A stretch of DNA of 64,000 bases from Comamonas sp. (GTDB taxonomy: Bacteria > Pseudomonadota > Gammaproteobacteria > Burkholderiales > Burkholderiaceae_C). A program made the position numbers and the translations under genes. The DNA is taken from positions 231,310-295,309 of the forward strand of contig JAITLR010000022.1 of NCBI GenBank assembly GCA_031277805.1, in the 5' to 3' direction. Positions 45,309 to 53,630 of the stretch are shown here, in pieces; within the stretch, counting starts at the first letter, position 1, and each line of letters starts with the position of its first letter. The notes below the pieces were generated by a model, which made no database searches, was not told where the DNA came from, and was given only the letters and a program-made list of their open reading frames with translations.

Positions 45309-47039
45309 TTAAAGCGTTAGACGAAACAGTACTTCGGGCTCTGTGCTGCTAATCCGAGAGTTTTCATCGGGATCTTTGAGAATCCAGCCGGCGGCCTTCT
45401 CGGCCATCATCAGCGTCGGGCTGTTGGTGTTGCCGCTGGTGATGGTGGGCATGGCTCCGGCATCGACCACGCGCAGACCCTGGACGCCGCGCACGCGAAA
45501 GCGACTGTCCAGCACCGCCATGGCATCGCTGCCCTTGCCCATCTTGGTGGTGCCCACGGGGTGAAAGATGGTGGTGGCAATGTCGCCAGCCAGGCGGGCC
45601 AGATCTTCGTCGCTCTGGTACTGCACGCCAGGCTTGAACTCCTCGGGCTGATAGGGTGCCAGCGCGGGCTGGCTGACGATGTGCCTGGTGACGCGCAGAC
45701 TGTCGGCTGCGACCTGGCGGTCTTCGGCGGTGGACAGATAGCACGGCGCGATGGCCGGTGCCAGGCGGAAGTCCGCGCTTTGCAATTGCACCGTGCCGCG
45801 GCTGCTGGGGTTGAGGTTGCAGACGCTGGCGGTGAAGGCCGCAAAGTCGTGCAAGGGCTCGCCAAAGGCATTCAGGGATAGCGGCTGCACATGGTATTCC
45901 AGGTTGGCGTGGGGCTGGCCGGGGTCGCTGCGCGTGAAGGCACCCAATTGGGAGGGCGCCATGCTCATGGGGCCGCTGCGCTTGAGGGCGTATTCGAGGC
46001 CGATGGCCGCCTTGCCCATCAGGCTGCTGGCCATGGTGTTGAGCGTCTTGGCACCTTGCACCTTGTAGACGGACCGGATCTGCAGATGGTCCTGCAGATT
46101 GGCGCCCACGCCAGGCAGATCGCGCCTCACTTCAATGCCATGGCGCTGCAGCAGTTCTCCCGGGCCTATGCCCGAGAGTTGCAGTATCTGTGGCGAATTG
46201 ACGGCACCGGCGCACAGCAGTACCTCGCGCTCGGCATGAACGGTGACCATCTCGCTGCCGGTCCAGACCTCGGCACCGGTGCAGCGCTGGCCGCCATCCG
46301 GCAGCTCTTCCAGCAGCAGGCGGCTGACCTGGGCATGGGTCCACATCTCGAAATTGGGGCGGCCATAGCAGGTGGGGCGCAAAAAGGCCTTGGCCGTGTT
46401 CCAGCGCCACCCGCTTTTTTGATTGACCTCGAAATAGCCCACGCCCTCGTTGTCCCCCCGGTTGAAGTCATCGGTTGCAGGAATGCCGGCCTGCTGCGCG
46501 GCCTGAGAAAAAGCGTCCAGAATGTCCCAGCGCAGGCGCTGACGCTCCACGCGCCACTCGCCGTCGCCGCCAATGCTCTTGTTGCCGTGCAGGCGGCGGA
46601 ATTCCTCGCTGACCTGAGCCAGCTGATCGGCATCCAGCCGCCAGTGATCTTCATGCTGGCGAAATGCGGGCAGAACCTGGTTCCAGCGCCAGGTATCGTC
46701 GCCCGTCAGCTGGGCCCATTGCTCGTAGTCACGCGCCTGGCCACGCATGTAGATCATGCCGTTGATGCTGGAGCAGCCACCCAGGGTCTTGCCGCGCGGA
46801 TAGCGCAGGCTGCGACCATTGAGGCCGGGGTCTGGTTCGGTCTGGTAGAGCCAGTCGGTGCGTGGGTTGCCTATGCAGTACAGGTAGCCGACGGGAATGT
46901 GAATCCAGTGGTAGTCATCCTTGCGACCCGCCTCGATGAGCAGTACCCGGTGATTTTTGTTGCGGGACAGGCGGTTGCACAGCAAGGAACCTGCTGTGCC
47001 GCCGCCAATGACGATGTAGTCAAAAGTGGTGTCGCTCAT
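45309..47039 (-). CDS. GMC-family FAD-dependent oxidoreductase (choline/alcohol dehydrogenase-like)
   Basis: A 576-residue flavoenzyme. The N-terminal Rossmann motif VIGGGTAGSLLCNRLS, the GMC signature YPRGKTLGGCSSINGMIYMR and the C-terminal active-site region FHPVGTTKMGKGSDAMAVLD (catalytic histidine) are all present. VVDAGAMPTITSGNTNSPTL closes the flavin site. ATG 47039 (MSDTTFDYIVIGGG) is the sensible start. It oxidises an alcohol to an aldehyde; the substrate cannot be told. It is monocistronic. Confidence 0.93.
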   Translation of the reverse strand: MSDTTFDYIVIGGGTAGSLLCNRLSRNKNHRVLLIEAGRKDDYHWIHIPVGYLYCIGNPRTDWLYQTEPDPGLNGRSLRYPRGKTLGGCSSINGMIYMRGQARDYEQWAQLTGDDTWRWNQVLPAFRQHEDHWRLDADQLAQVSEEFRRLHGNKSIGGDGEWRVERQRLRWDILDAFSQAAQQAGIPATDDFNRGDNEGVGYFEVNQKSGWRWNTAKAFLRPTCYGRPNFEMWTHAQVSRLLLEELPDGGQRCTGAEVWTGSEMVTVHAEREVLLCAGAVNSPQILQLSGIGPGELLQRHGIEVRRDLPGVGANLQDHLQIRSVYKVQGAKTLNTMASSLMGKAAIGLEYALKRSGPMSMAPSQLGAFTRSDPGQPHANLEYHVQPLSLNAFGEPLHDFAAFTASVCNLNPSSRGTVQLQSADFRLAPAIAPCYLSTAEDRQVAADSLRVTRHIVSQPALAPYQPEEFKPGVQYQSDEDLARLAGDIATTIFHPVGTTKMGKGSDAMAVLDSRFRVRGVQGLRVVDAGAMPTITSGNTNSPTLMMAEKAAGWILKDPDENSRISSTEPEVLFRLTL

Positions 47040-47328
47040 GGGCAGAGATCTAGGGGCGGAAAAAAGCCATTGGCAGTACCAGTGGCTGATTGATTGTGCG
47101 GAGCTGCCTGGCGGTGTCGATAGGGAAAGTCTGCTTGTACTCCTGTTTTTGAAGCGTCTTACGCTGTATGGTTGCGGGGTTTGGCGGTTTTTTGATAAAA
47201 ATTGCATCCATTTCGGCATCAGCATGCGTCTTGAGCCTACGCAGCCTCATCGCGGGCGCGAAGCCAGGAGCCACCTCACCGCGTTATGCTGGGCGGCCTG
47301 CCCGCTGTCTTTGTTCTAGGAAATTTCT

Positions 47329-48456
47329 TTGTCCAGCACTGACCCAAATCCTCAATGCCCGCTGCAGACCCTCGATGGTCGGCCATGGGCCGTGCCCGAG
47401 GGGCGCTGGAGTGCCGCAGAGCTGGGAGATCGCAAGCTCTGGCGGCAACTGGCCCCACAGATTCGCGCCGTACCCGCAGCCGCTGGCTGGGATCTGCAGC
47501 AGCTGCAGTGGCTGGACCATGTGGGTGCTCAATTGCTGTGGGAGCAATGGGGCCATCACTGGCCCGAGCAGCTCAAGACCACGAGCAATCAGCGCGCCAT
47601 GCTGGAGCGTGTAGCCAAGTTCAGCGATGTGCCCGAGCCCAAGCCGGAGCCATCGGGCCTGATGTGCCAGGTCAACAACCTGGGGCAGCTGGTCATCAGT
47701 GCGCGCGGCCATTTCTGGGACCTGACCGGGTTGGTGGGGCAGTTGCTGCTGGATTGCCTGCGACTCGCGCGCAACCCATTGCGTGGTCCCTGGCGTGATA
47801 TTTCGGGGCATCTTTATGCCACGGGTGCCACGGCCTTGCCGATCACGGCACTGGTGGGTTTTCTGATCGGTGTGGTGCTGGCCTATCTGATGGCGCTGCA
47901 ACTGCGCCAGTTCGGAGCCGAGTCTTTCATTGTCAATATTCTGGGCATCTCGCTGATCCGTGAGCTGGGGCCGTTGCTGGCAGCCATTCTGGTGGCGGGG
48001 CGCAGCGGCTCGGCCATTACGGCGCAGATCGGTGTGATGCGCGTGACCGAGGAACTGGATGCCATGCAGGTCATGGGCATCTCCAAGGGCTACCGCCTGG
48101 TCATGCCGCGGGCACTGGCGCTGGCGGTATCCATGCCGCTGGTGGCACTGTGGACCATTCTCGCGGCTCTGGCCGGAGGCATGGTGGCGGCGGATGTCAC
48201 CATGGACATCACGCCTTCCTACTTCTTCCAAAGCCTGCCTTCCGCCGTGCAGATCGGCAATCTGGGGCTGGCCATGGGCAAGTCCGTGGTTTTTGGCGTG
48301 CTGATCGCGCTGATCGGCTGCCACTGGGGTCTGAAGGTGGAGCCCAATACCCAGAGCCTGGGCCAGGGCACGACGGCATCCGTGGTGTCGTCCATCACCA
48401 TGGTCATCATCGTGGATGCCATTTTTGCCATCTTGTTTAGGAATGTGGGGTTTTGA
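47329..48456 (+). CDS. Mla-type lipid ABC transporter permease with N-terminal STAS-like domain
   Basis: A 375-residue MlaE-family permease. The first 100 or so residues are a soluble STAS-like region (WDLQQLQWLDHVGAQLLWEQ), which in E. coli is a separate protein, MlaB. The rest has five helices with the MlaE landmark LGPLLAAILVAGRSGSAITA and GVMRVTEELDAMQVMGI. The start is TTG 47329, with AGGA at good spacing. It is the first gene of the permease-ATPase-MCE-lipoprotein operon for phospholipid movement between inner and outer membranes. Confidence 0.92.
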   Translation: MSSTDPNPQCPLQTLDGRPWAVPEGRWSAAELGDRKLWRQLAPQIRAVPAAAGWDLQQLQWLDHVGAQLLWEQWGHHWPEQLKTTSNQRAMLERVAKFSDVPEPKPEPSGLMCQVNNLGQLVISARGHFWDLTGLVGQLLLDCLRLARNPLRGPWRDISGHLYATGATALPITALVGFLIGVVLAYLMALQLRQFGAESFIVNILGISLIRELGPLLAAILVAGRSGSAITAQIGVMRVTEELDAMQVMGISKGYRLVMPRALALAVSMPLVALWTILAALAGGMVAADVTMDITPSYFFQSLPSAVQIGNLGLAMGKSVVFGVLIALIGCHWGLKVEPNTQSLGQGTTASVVSSITMVIIVDAIFAILFRNVGF

Positions 48457-48465
48457 CATGATCTA

Positions 48466-48545
48466 CCCCCTGTGCGGCTTCGCCGCTTCCCCCAAGGGGG
48501 ACGACGCCATCGCTGCGGGGCGGCCCTTGCTCGGCGTCTCTGAGA
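48466..48545 (+). repeat. Stop-codon-associated CCCCCTGAG...GGCGGCCC element, copy 2
   Basis: CCCCCTGTGCGGCTTCGCCG, CTTCCCCCAAGGGGGACGAC, GCCATCGCTGCGGGGCGGCC and CTTGCTCGGCGTC. It begins 9 bases behind the permease stop and sits inside the Mla operon. Confidence 0.7.
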
Positions 48546-48576
48546 GTGGCAGCGCCAGTATTGGAAGGGTGGGCCT

Positions 48577-49437
48577 ATGGCCGCAGTGATGCAAAACCGG
48601 CTGATCGACGGCGCTGTCGGCGGCTATGTGCCGCCGCAGGATGTGGCGCCGCTGGTGCTGGCCAAGGATTTGTGGACGGAGTTCGGCTCTGGCGAGAACC
48701 GTTTTGCCGTGCACCAGGATTTGAATCTGGATGTCTATCCGGGCGAGATACTGGCGCTGGTCGGCGGCTCGGGCACGGGCAAGACGGTGCTGCTGCGCCA
48801 GATCCTGGGCCTGCTTTCGCCTTCGCGTGGCACGGTCACTATCAATGGAAGGCCTTCGCGTGAGGTCATCAGCGGCGAGCTGGCCGCCAGCCATGTGGGC
48901 ATGCTGTTCCAGCAGGGGGCCTTGTACTCGGCCTTCAATGTGCTGGACAACGTCGCGTTTGCGCTGCGGGAACAGGGCACGCTGCCCGATGCCGTGGTGC
49001 GCGATGCGGCCATGGTCAAGTTGCAGATGGTAGGTCTCAAACCCGAGCATGCGACGCGCATGCCTGCCGATCTGTCGGGTGGCATGATCAAGCGCGTGGC
49101 ACTGGCGCGCTCGCTCATCATGGACCCGCCGCTGCTGCTGCTGGACGAGCCGACGGCCGGCCTGGACCCCAAGGGCTCGGACGAGTTCTGCGAGTTGCTG
49201 CGCGACATTCATGCCGAACTGGGGTTGACCGTCATCATGGTCACCCATGATCTGGACACGCTGTTTGCACTGTCCACGCGCGTGGCCGTGCTGGCCGAAA
49301 AGCGCGTGCTGGTCACTGGCGCGCCGCGCGATGTGGCCCAGGTCAAGCACCCGTTTATCGAACACTTCTTCCAGGGAGAACGTGGCCGCCGAGCCATGGC
49401 CCCGGTGCAAGGCGGCGTTGCCGCAGAGGAAAGCTGA
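48577..49437 (+). CDS. Mla-type ABC transporter ATP-binding protein
   Basis: A 286-residue MlaF-family ATPase. The Walker A motif GGSGTGKTVLL (about 64-74), Q-loop LFQQGALYSAFNV, signature LSGGMIKRVALARSL, Walker B LLLLDEPTAGLD and H-loop VTHDLDT are all intact. It powers the permease encoded upstream. The stop overlaps the next ATG (TGATG), showing tight coupling with the MCE gene. Confidence 0.95.
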   Translation: MAAVMQNRLIDGAVGGYVPPQDVAPLVLAKDLWTEFGSGENRFAVHQDLNLDVYPGEILALVGGSGTGKTVLLRQILGLLSPSRGTVTINGRPSREVISGELAASHVGMLFQQGALYSAFNVLDNVAFALREQGTLPDAVVRDAAMVKLQMVGLKPEHATRMPADLSGGMIKRVALARSLIMDPPLLLLDEPTAGLDPKGSDEFCELLRDIHAELGLTVIMVTHDLDTLFALSTRVAVLAEKRVLVTGAPRDVAQVKHPFIEHFFQGERGRRAMAPVQGGVAAEES

Positions 49438-50390
49438 TGGAAAACAAGTCCCATGCCATGGCGGCCGGCATTTTCGTGCTGGTCGTCGCAGCCCTGCTGG
49501 CAGGGCTGGCCGTCTGGCTGACGCGTGACAACCGGCAGTACCAGCTCTATGAAATGTCCACCAAGGATGGCGTCAGCGGCCTGCAGCCTCAGGCCACGGT
49601 GCGCTACAAAGGCGTGCCCGTGGGCAAGGTGGTGCGCATAGGCTTTGATCCGCAGATCCCCGGCAATGTGCTGATCCGCATCGCCGTGGGCGAGGACACG
49701 CCCGTGACCCCTGCGACCTATGCCCAGCTTGGCTACCAGGGCGTGACGGGGCTTGCGCATATCCAGCTTGACGATGATTCCAAGACACTGCAGCAGCTCA
49801 AGCCTGGCCCCAGCGGCCTGCCGCGCATGCCCATGAAGTCCTCGCCACTGAACATGCTGGCCGATCAGGGGCCGGTGCTGCTGGAGCGGGTGGACGAGAT
49901 CTCGCGCCGTCTCAACGCGATGCTGGACGAAGACAACCAGAAGCGCGTGAGCGAGGCGCTGCAGAACATTGCGGCCGCCGCCGGCAGCGTCAACGAGCTG
50001 GCAGGTACCATGAACAAGGCTGCGGCAGGCTTTCCCCAGATCACGGCAGATGCGCACCAGACCCTGCAGTCTTTGACCAAGGCTGGCAATGCGGCCACGG
50101 GTGTGGCCGGTGATCTGCAGCAGACGGTGCGCCGCATCAATGCGCCTGACGGCCCGCTGCAACAGATCGCGGCAGGTACGCAGTCGCTGACCGTGGCGGC
50201 TGATGCACTGGGTCGCAGCACTCTGCCGCGTGTCAATCGCGCGGCCGATGATTTTTCACGCGCTTCGCGCAGCCTGAGCAATATGGCCAGCCGTATCGGC
50301 GACAACCCGCAGTCCGTGCTGTATGGCGCGGGCGCCGGACAGCCCGGCCCGGGGGAGCCCGGTTTTGCGACCCCTGCTGCTGCCCATTGA
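49437..50390 (+). CDS. MCE-domain lipid-binding protein (MlaD-like)
   Basis: A 317-residue protein with an N-terminal membrane helix (about 8-27), one MCE domain (about 38-120; GVSGLQPQATVRYKGVPVGK) and a long helical, coiled-coil-like C-terminal region (about 145-290). That region is longer than in E. coli MlaD and closer to MCE proteins that form bridges. It binds and conducts lipids in the periplasm as a hexamer. Translationally coupled to the ATPase gene. Confidence 0.93.
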   Translation: MENKSHAMAAGIFVLVVAALLAGLAVWLTRDNRQYQLYEMSTKDGVSGLQPQATVRYKGVPVGKVVRIGFDPQIPGNVLIRIAVGEDTPVTPATYAQLGYQGVTGLAHIQLDDDSKTLQQLKPGPSGLPRMPMKSSPLNMLADQGPVLLERVDEISRRLNAMLDEDNQKRVSEALQNIAAAAGSVNELAGTMNKAAAGFPQITADAHQTLQSLTKAGNAATGVAGDLQQTVRRINAPDGPLQQIAAGTQSLTVAADALGRSTLPRVNRAADDFSRASRSLSNMASRIGDNPQSVLYGAGAGQPGPGEPGFATPAAAH

Positions 50391-50418
50391 TCTGGCGAAC
50401 AACGTCACAGGAACCGAT

Positions 50419-51096
50419 ATGGCACTACCTTTTCACTTCTCGACGGGACTGTTGCGTGCAGCTGCCCTGCCTGTGGTTGCGCTGGCGCTGGCTGCCTGCT
50501 CGGCCCTGCCCACGCCGCCGGTGCAGTCCGCACGCTATGACCTGGGGCTGACTGACACCTCGGTGCCCATGGCCACCGCGGCTGCCCCCAGTGTTGCGCC
50601 GCCGCCGCTGGTGCTGGCCGAAGTGCAGACGCCTGCCGGAGCCGACAACTCCACGGCCATGCTCTACCGCCTGAACTACGCAGACAACCAGGAACTGCGC
50701 AGCTATCAAAGTGCTCGCTGGAGCCTGCCACCCGCCCAGATGCTGGAGCAACGTCTGCGTACCCGCTTGGCGCTGGAGCGCCCGGTGCTGTCGGAGAAGG
50801 ACAATCTCAGCGCCAACCCCAATGACTCGCGCTCGCTGGGGCTGCTGCGTCTGGAGATTGTGGAATTCAGCCAGGTGTTCGACAGTGCCAGCAGCAGCCA
50901 GGCCGTGGTGCGGCTGCGTGCCAGCTTGATTGCACAGGATCGGCGTGGTGGCAATGTGCTGCTGGGACAGCAGCTGTTCAGCGCCCAGGCTCCGGCAGCC
51001 ACGGCCGATGCAGCGGGTGGTGCACGGGCCATGGCCGCCAGCGTGAACGACCTGACGGTGCAACTGAGCAACTGGTTGCAGCGCTACGGTCGCTGA
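50419..51096 (+). CDS. ABC-type transport auxiliary lipoprotein (PqiC/YmbA-like)
   Basis: A 225-residue outer-membrane lipoprotein with signal peptide and lipobox LALAACSAL. The domain PVQSARYDLGLTD, then RLNYADNQELRSYQSARWSL, matches the ABC-type transport auxiliary lipoprotein family that works with MCE systems. ATG 50419 has AGGAACC before it; an ATG inside the MCE gene (50323) would hide the signal peptide. It is the last gene of the operon; a terminator follows. Confidence 0.9.
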   Translation: MALPFHFSTGLLRAAALPVVALALAACSALPTPPVQSARYDLGLTDTSVPMATAAAPSVAPPPLVLAEVQTPAGADNSTAMLYRLNYADNQELRSYQSARWSLPPAQMLEQRLRTRLALERPVLSEKDNLSANPNDSRSLGLLRLEIVEFSQVFDSASSSQAVVRLRASLIAQDRRGGNVLLGQQLFSAQAPAATADAAGGARAMAASVNDLTVQLSNWLQRYGR

Positions 51097-51115
51097 TGCC
51101 CCATCCTCCACCTTG

Positions 51116-51141
51116 AAAGCCCTGCGATGCAGGGCTTTTTT
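51116..51141 (+). terminator. Terminator of the Mla-type operon
   Basis: AAAGCCCTGC-GA-TGCAGGGCTTTTTT: a 9-bp perfect stem running into six T, 20 bases after the lipoprotein stop. Confidence 0.88.
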
Positions 51142-51258
51142 GACGAAGCTTGATTCGCCGTACCGTTGCTGCGCGGCTTTGCTGATATGGGTCAATGGCT
51201 GGAGACGGTGATCTTTCTAAGCTGGGACTCCCGCAACTTGCAAAGCAAAGGAATCGCT

Positions 51259-51756
51259 ATGGCCAGCCTGGAATGGACGCCTGCTCTGGTACTGGACCTG
51301 CCCGTCATGGATGCGGTGCACGAAGAATTTGTGGCACTGCTGGGGCAGGTGGAGGCGGCCGACGATGCGCAGCTATGCGCGCTATGGGATGAGCTGATCA
51401 CGCACACCCAGCATCACTTTGACCAGGAAGACCACTGGATGCAGACCACGGGCTTTGCCACGGGCAACTGTCACAGCCAGCAGCACAAGGTGGTATTGGC
51501 CGTCATGCGCGAAGGCGCCGCAAAAGGCGCGCAGGGTGATCTGGATACGATTCGGCACATGGCCGCAGAGCTGGGCCCCTGGTTCAGCCACCATGCGCAG
51601 AATATGGATGCCGCCCTGGCCCTGCACATGCGCCGTGCAGGCTTTGATCCGGTCAGCGGCGAAGTTCTGATGCCCGAGGCCCTGCCTGCCGAGCCGATTA
51701 CCGGCTGCGGCGGTGCTTGCAGCACAAGTGAGGACAAAGAAGAAGCTATCGCTTAA
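51259..51756 (+). CDS. Hemerythrin-domain protein
   Basis: A 165-residue di-iron oxygen-binding protein. Probable iron ligands are all visible: VHEEF, HTQHHFDQEDHW, CHSQQHKVV and WFSHHAQNMD (His and Asp five apart). A C-terminal extension with cysteines (CGGACST) is unusual and could bind metal or form disulfides. ATG 51259 (MASLEWTPALVLD) has AAAGGAA before it. Role: oxygen or NO sensing, or storage. Confidence 0.9.
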   Translation: MASLEWTPALVLDLPVMDAVHEEFVALLGQVEAADDAQLCALWDELITHTQHHFDQEDHWMQTTGFATGNCHSQQHKVVLAVMREGAAKGAQGDLDTIRHMAAELGPWFSHHAQNMDAALALHMRRAGFDPVSGEVLMPEALPAEPITGCGGACSTSEDKEEAIA

Positions 51757-51760
51757 ATCT

Positions 51761-51876
51761 GGCGCGGCCCATTTCAGGGACACCGAGGAAGGGCCGCCCC
51801 GCACCGAGGGTGTCGTCCCCCTTCCTTAGCGCGAAGCGCGTAGAAAAAGGGGGAAGCGGCAAAGCCGCTCAGGGGG
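51761..51876 (-). repeat. Stop-codon-associated CCCCCTGAG element, copy 3 (long form)
   Basis: Read on the minus strand it begins CCCCCTGAGCGGCTTTGCCG directly after the marC TGA (51877-51879). It continues through a long CGCGCTTCGCGC stem and GGGGGACGACACCC and ends CCCTGAAATGGGCCGCGCC. This is the fullest copy in the window. Confidence 0.75.
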
Positions 51877-52524
51877 TCAAGGGTATATCGCAGGCGAAGC
51901 CAGGATGGGGAAGATCTTGATCAGCCCACCTGTCATCACTTCGATGGCCAGGGCTGCCAGGATCAGCCCCATGAGTCTTGTCATCACATTGATGCCGGTT
52001 TTGCCCAGAACGCGGGCAATCGGGTTGGCCAGTGAAAAACAGACCATGATGGCCACGGCGACCACCACGCCATAGCCGACCAGCGCCACATGCTGCCAGA
52101 TGGTGCGCGCCTGATCCGCATAGATCACCACGGTGGACATGGCCGCAGGTCCGGTCAGCAAAGGGATGGTCAGCGGCACCACGGCAATGCTGTTGCCTTC
52201 GGCGGCTTTTTCCACGCCGGCTTCTAGCGTGGCATTGTGCGGGCGCTCTTCCGCGGGGCGGGAATTGAGCATGTTCATTGCGCTGATCAACAGCAGCAGG
52301 CCGCCGCCGACCTGAAAGCTCTGCAGCGAGATATTGAAGAACTGCAGAATCTGCAGCCCCAGCAAGGCACAGACGGCAATCACGCAGAACGCCGCAATGG
52401 CCGCCGTGCGAATGGTCTGCCAGCGCTGCGTGGCGCTGAAACCTGCGGTGTAGTGGATGAAGAAAGGAATGATGGCCAGCGGATTGATGATGGCCACCAG
52501 GGTAATGAGGGGCTTGAGATCCAT
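51877..52524 (-). CDS. MarC-family inner-membrane protein
   Basis: A 215-residue protein with six hydrophobic segments and family landmarks: INPLAIIPFFI at the start, IAVVPLTIPLLTGPAAMSTV in the middle and MTRLMGLILAALAIEVMTGG near the end. Despite the name (multiple antibiotic resistance), no role in resistance is established; its function is unknown. Confidence 0.92.
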   Translation of the reverse strand: MDLKPLITLVAIINPLAIIPFFIHYTAGFSATQRWQTIRTAAIAAFCVIAVCALLGLQILQFFNISLQSFQVGGGLLLLISAMNMLNSRPAEERPHNATLEAGVEKAAEGNSIAVVPLTIPLLTGPAAMSTVVIYADQARTIWQHVALVGYGVVVAVAIMVCFSLANPIARVLGKTGINVMTRLMGLILAALAIEVMTGGLIKIFPILASPAIYP

Positions 52525-52766
52525 AACGGATTGCCTTCGAAAAAATGGATCAGCGGCCTTGGCTGGAGCTGGTGCGGAGGCCGGATGCCTGGCTTGTGCT
52601 CATCGGTCTGGTCGGGCGAAGGTTCATGGCTGCATGGCTTGTGAAAGAATGGCTGGATTGCCGGGGTGCCTCAGCCATTACAGCATTCGCCTTGTGATTT
52701 GCACATCAAAGGCCGGTAGCGCCCGTCAGGTGTACGACTTGTGCAACAGAAATAGGAGCTAGAACA

Positions 52767-53459
52767 ATGGGCAGCTTTGTTGAACTGACCGCCGTGGATG
52801 GAGCGAAGATCCCCGCATACGTGGCCAAGCCCGAGGGCGCACCGCGTGGCGCCATCGTGGTGTTGCAGGAAATCTTCGGCGTGAATTCCCATATCCGCTC
52901 CGTGGCAGACCGCTATGCGGCCCAGGGCTATGTGGCGGTGGCACCTGCCACGTTCCAGCGTGTGCAGCCCGATGTGGAGCTGGGCTATACCGAGGCCGAT
53001 ATGAAACAGGGCTTTGCCCTCAAGACGGCTGTGGAGGCTTTGCCCGAACCCGGCGTGTTGCGCGATGTAGAGGCTGCCGTGGCCCATGCGGTCGAGCTGG
53101 TACCCGGTGGCAAGGTGGGCGTGGTGGGCTTTTGCTGGGGCGGCCTGATGACCTGGCGCGCGGCCTGCAATCTGGGCAGCGTGTCGGCAGCCGTCTGCTA
53201 TTACGGTGGTGGCATGACCAGCGAGCTGGAGGCCAGCCGTCAGGCGCTGTGCCCGGTGCTGGCCCACTTCGGTGCCAAGGACCACTACATCTCGCTGGAG
53301 TCCGTGGAAGCGTTCAAGCGGGCCCAACCCAAGGTGGAAGTCCATGTCTACGAAGCCGACCATGGCTTCAACTGCGATCAGCGTGGCTCATACAACGAAG
53401 CAGCGGCCAAGCTGGCCAATGAGCGCACGCTGGCCTTCTTCAAGCAGCATCTGGGCTGA
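52767..53459 (+). CDS. Dienelactone hydrolase family protein
   Basis: A 230-residue alpha/beta hydrolase. The catalytic triad is visible: C123 in GFCWGGL, aspartate in FGAKDHYIS and histidine in EADHGFNCD. The cysteine nucleophile marks true dienelactone hydrolase relatives, which open dienelactones in chlorocatechol and related pathways; no ring-cleavage genes are nearby, so a general lactonase or esterase role is as likely. AGGAG precedes the ATG at good spacing. Confidence 0.92.
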   Translation: MGSFVELTAVDGAKIPAYVAKPEGAPRGAIVVLQEIFGVNSHIRSVADRYAAQGYVAVAPATFQRVQPDVELGYTEADMKQGFALKTAVEALPEPGVLRDVEAAVAHAVELVPGGKVGVVGFCWGGLMTWRAACNLGSVSAAVCYYGGGMTSELEASRQALCPVLAHFGAKDHYISLESVEAFKRAQPKVEVHVYEADHGFNCDQRGSYNEAAAKLANERTLAFFKQHLG

Positions 53460-53470
53460 TAGAAGTCTCA

Positions 53471-53519
53471 AAACAATAGCTGTTAACGCTTGATGGATAA
53501 GCGCTGGCAGCTGTTTTTA
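53471..53519. repeat. Dispersed palindrome, best-preserved copy of the GATAGCTG/CAAGCGC family
   Basis: AACAATAGCTGTTAACGCTT, then GATGGATAAGCGCTGGCAGC and TGTTTTT. The two halves are inverted repeats around GATGGAT, giving a stem of about 18 bp with mismatches. It lies 11 bases after the dienelactone hydrolase stop and could act as a terminator. Confidence 0.7.
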
Positions 53520-53554
53520 TCTAAAGCCCGTTGCCGCTGAGCGGTCCCCCATCA

Positions 53555-53630
53555 GAGACATCAAGCAAGCGCCGCCGCGCAGCGAGGATGTCGTCCCCCT
53601 TGGGGGAAGGCGCGGAAGCGCCTCAGGGGG
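53555..53630 (-). repeat. Stop-codon-associated CCCCCTGAG element, copy 4
   Basis: On the minus strand CCCCCTGAGGCGCTTCCGCG follows directly on the corA TGA, then CCTTCCCCCAAGGGGGACGA and CATCCTCGCTGCG. Confidence 0.7.
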
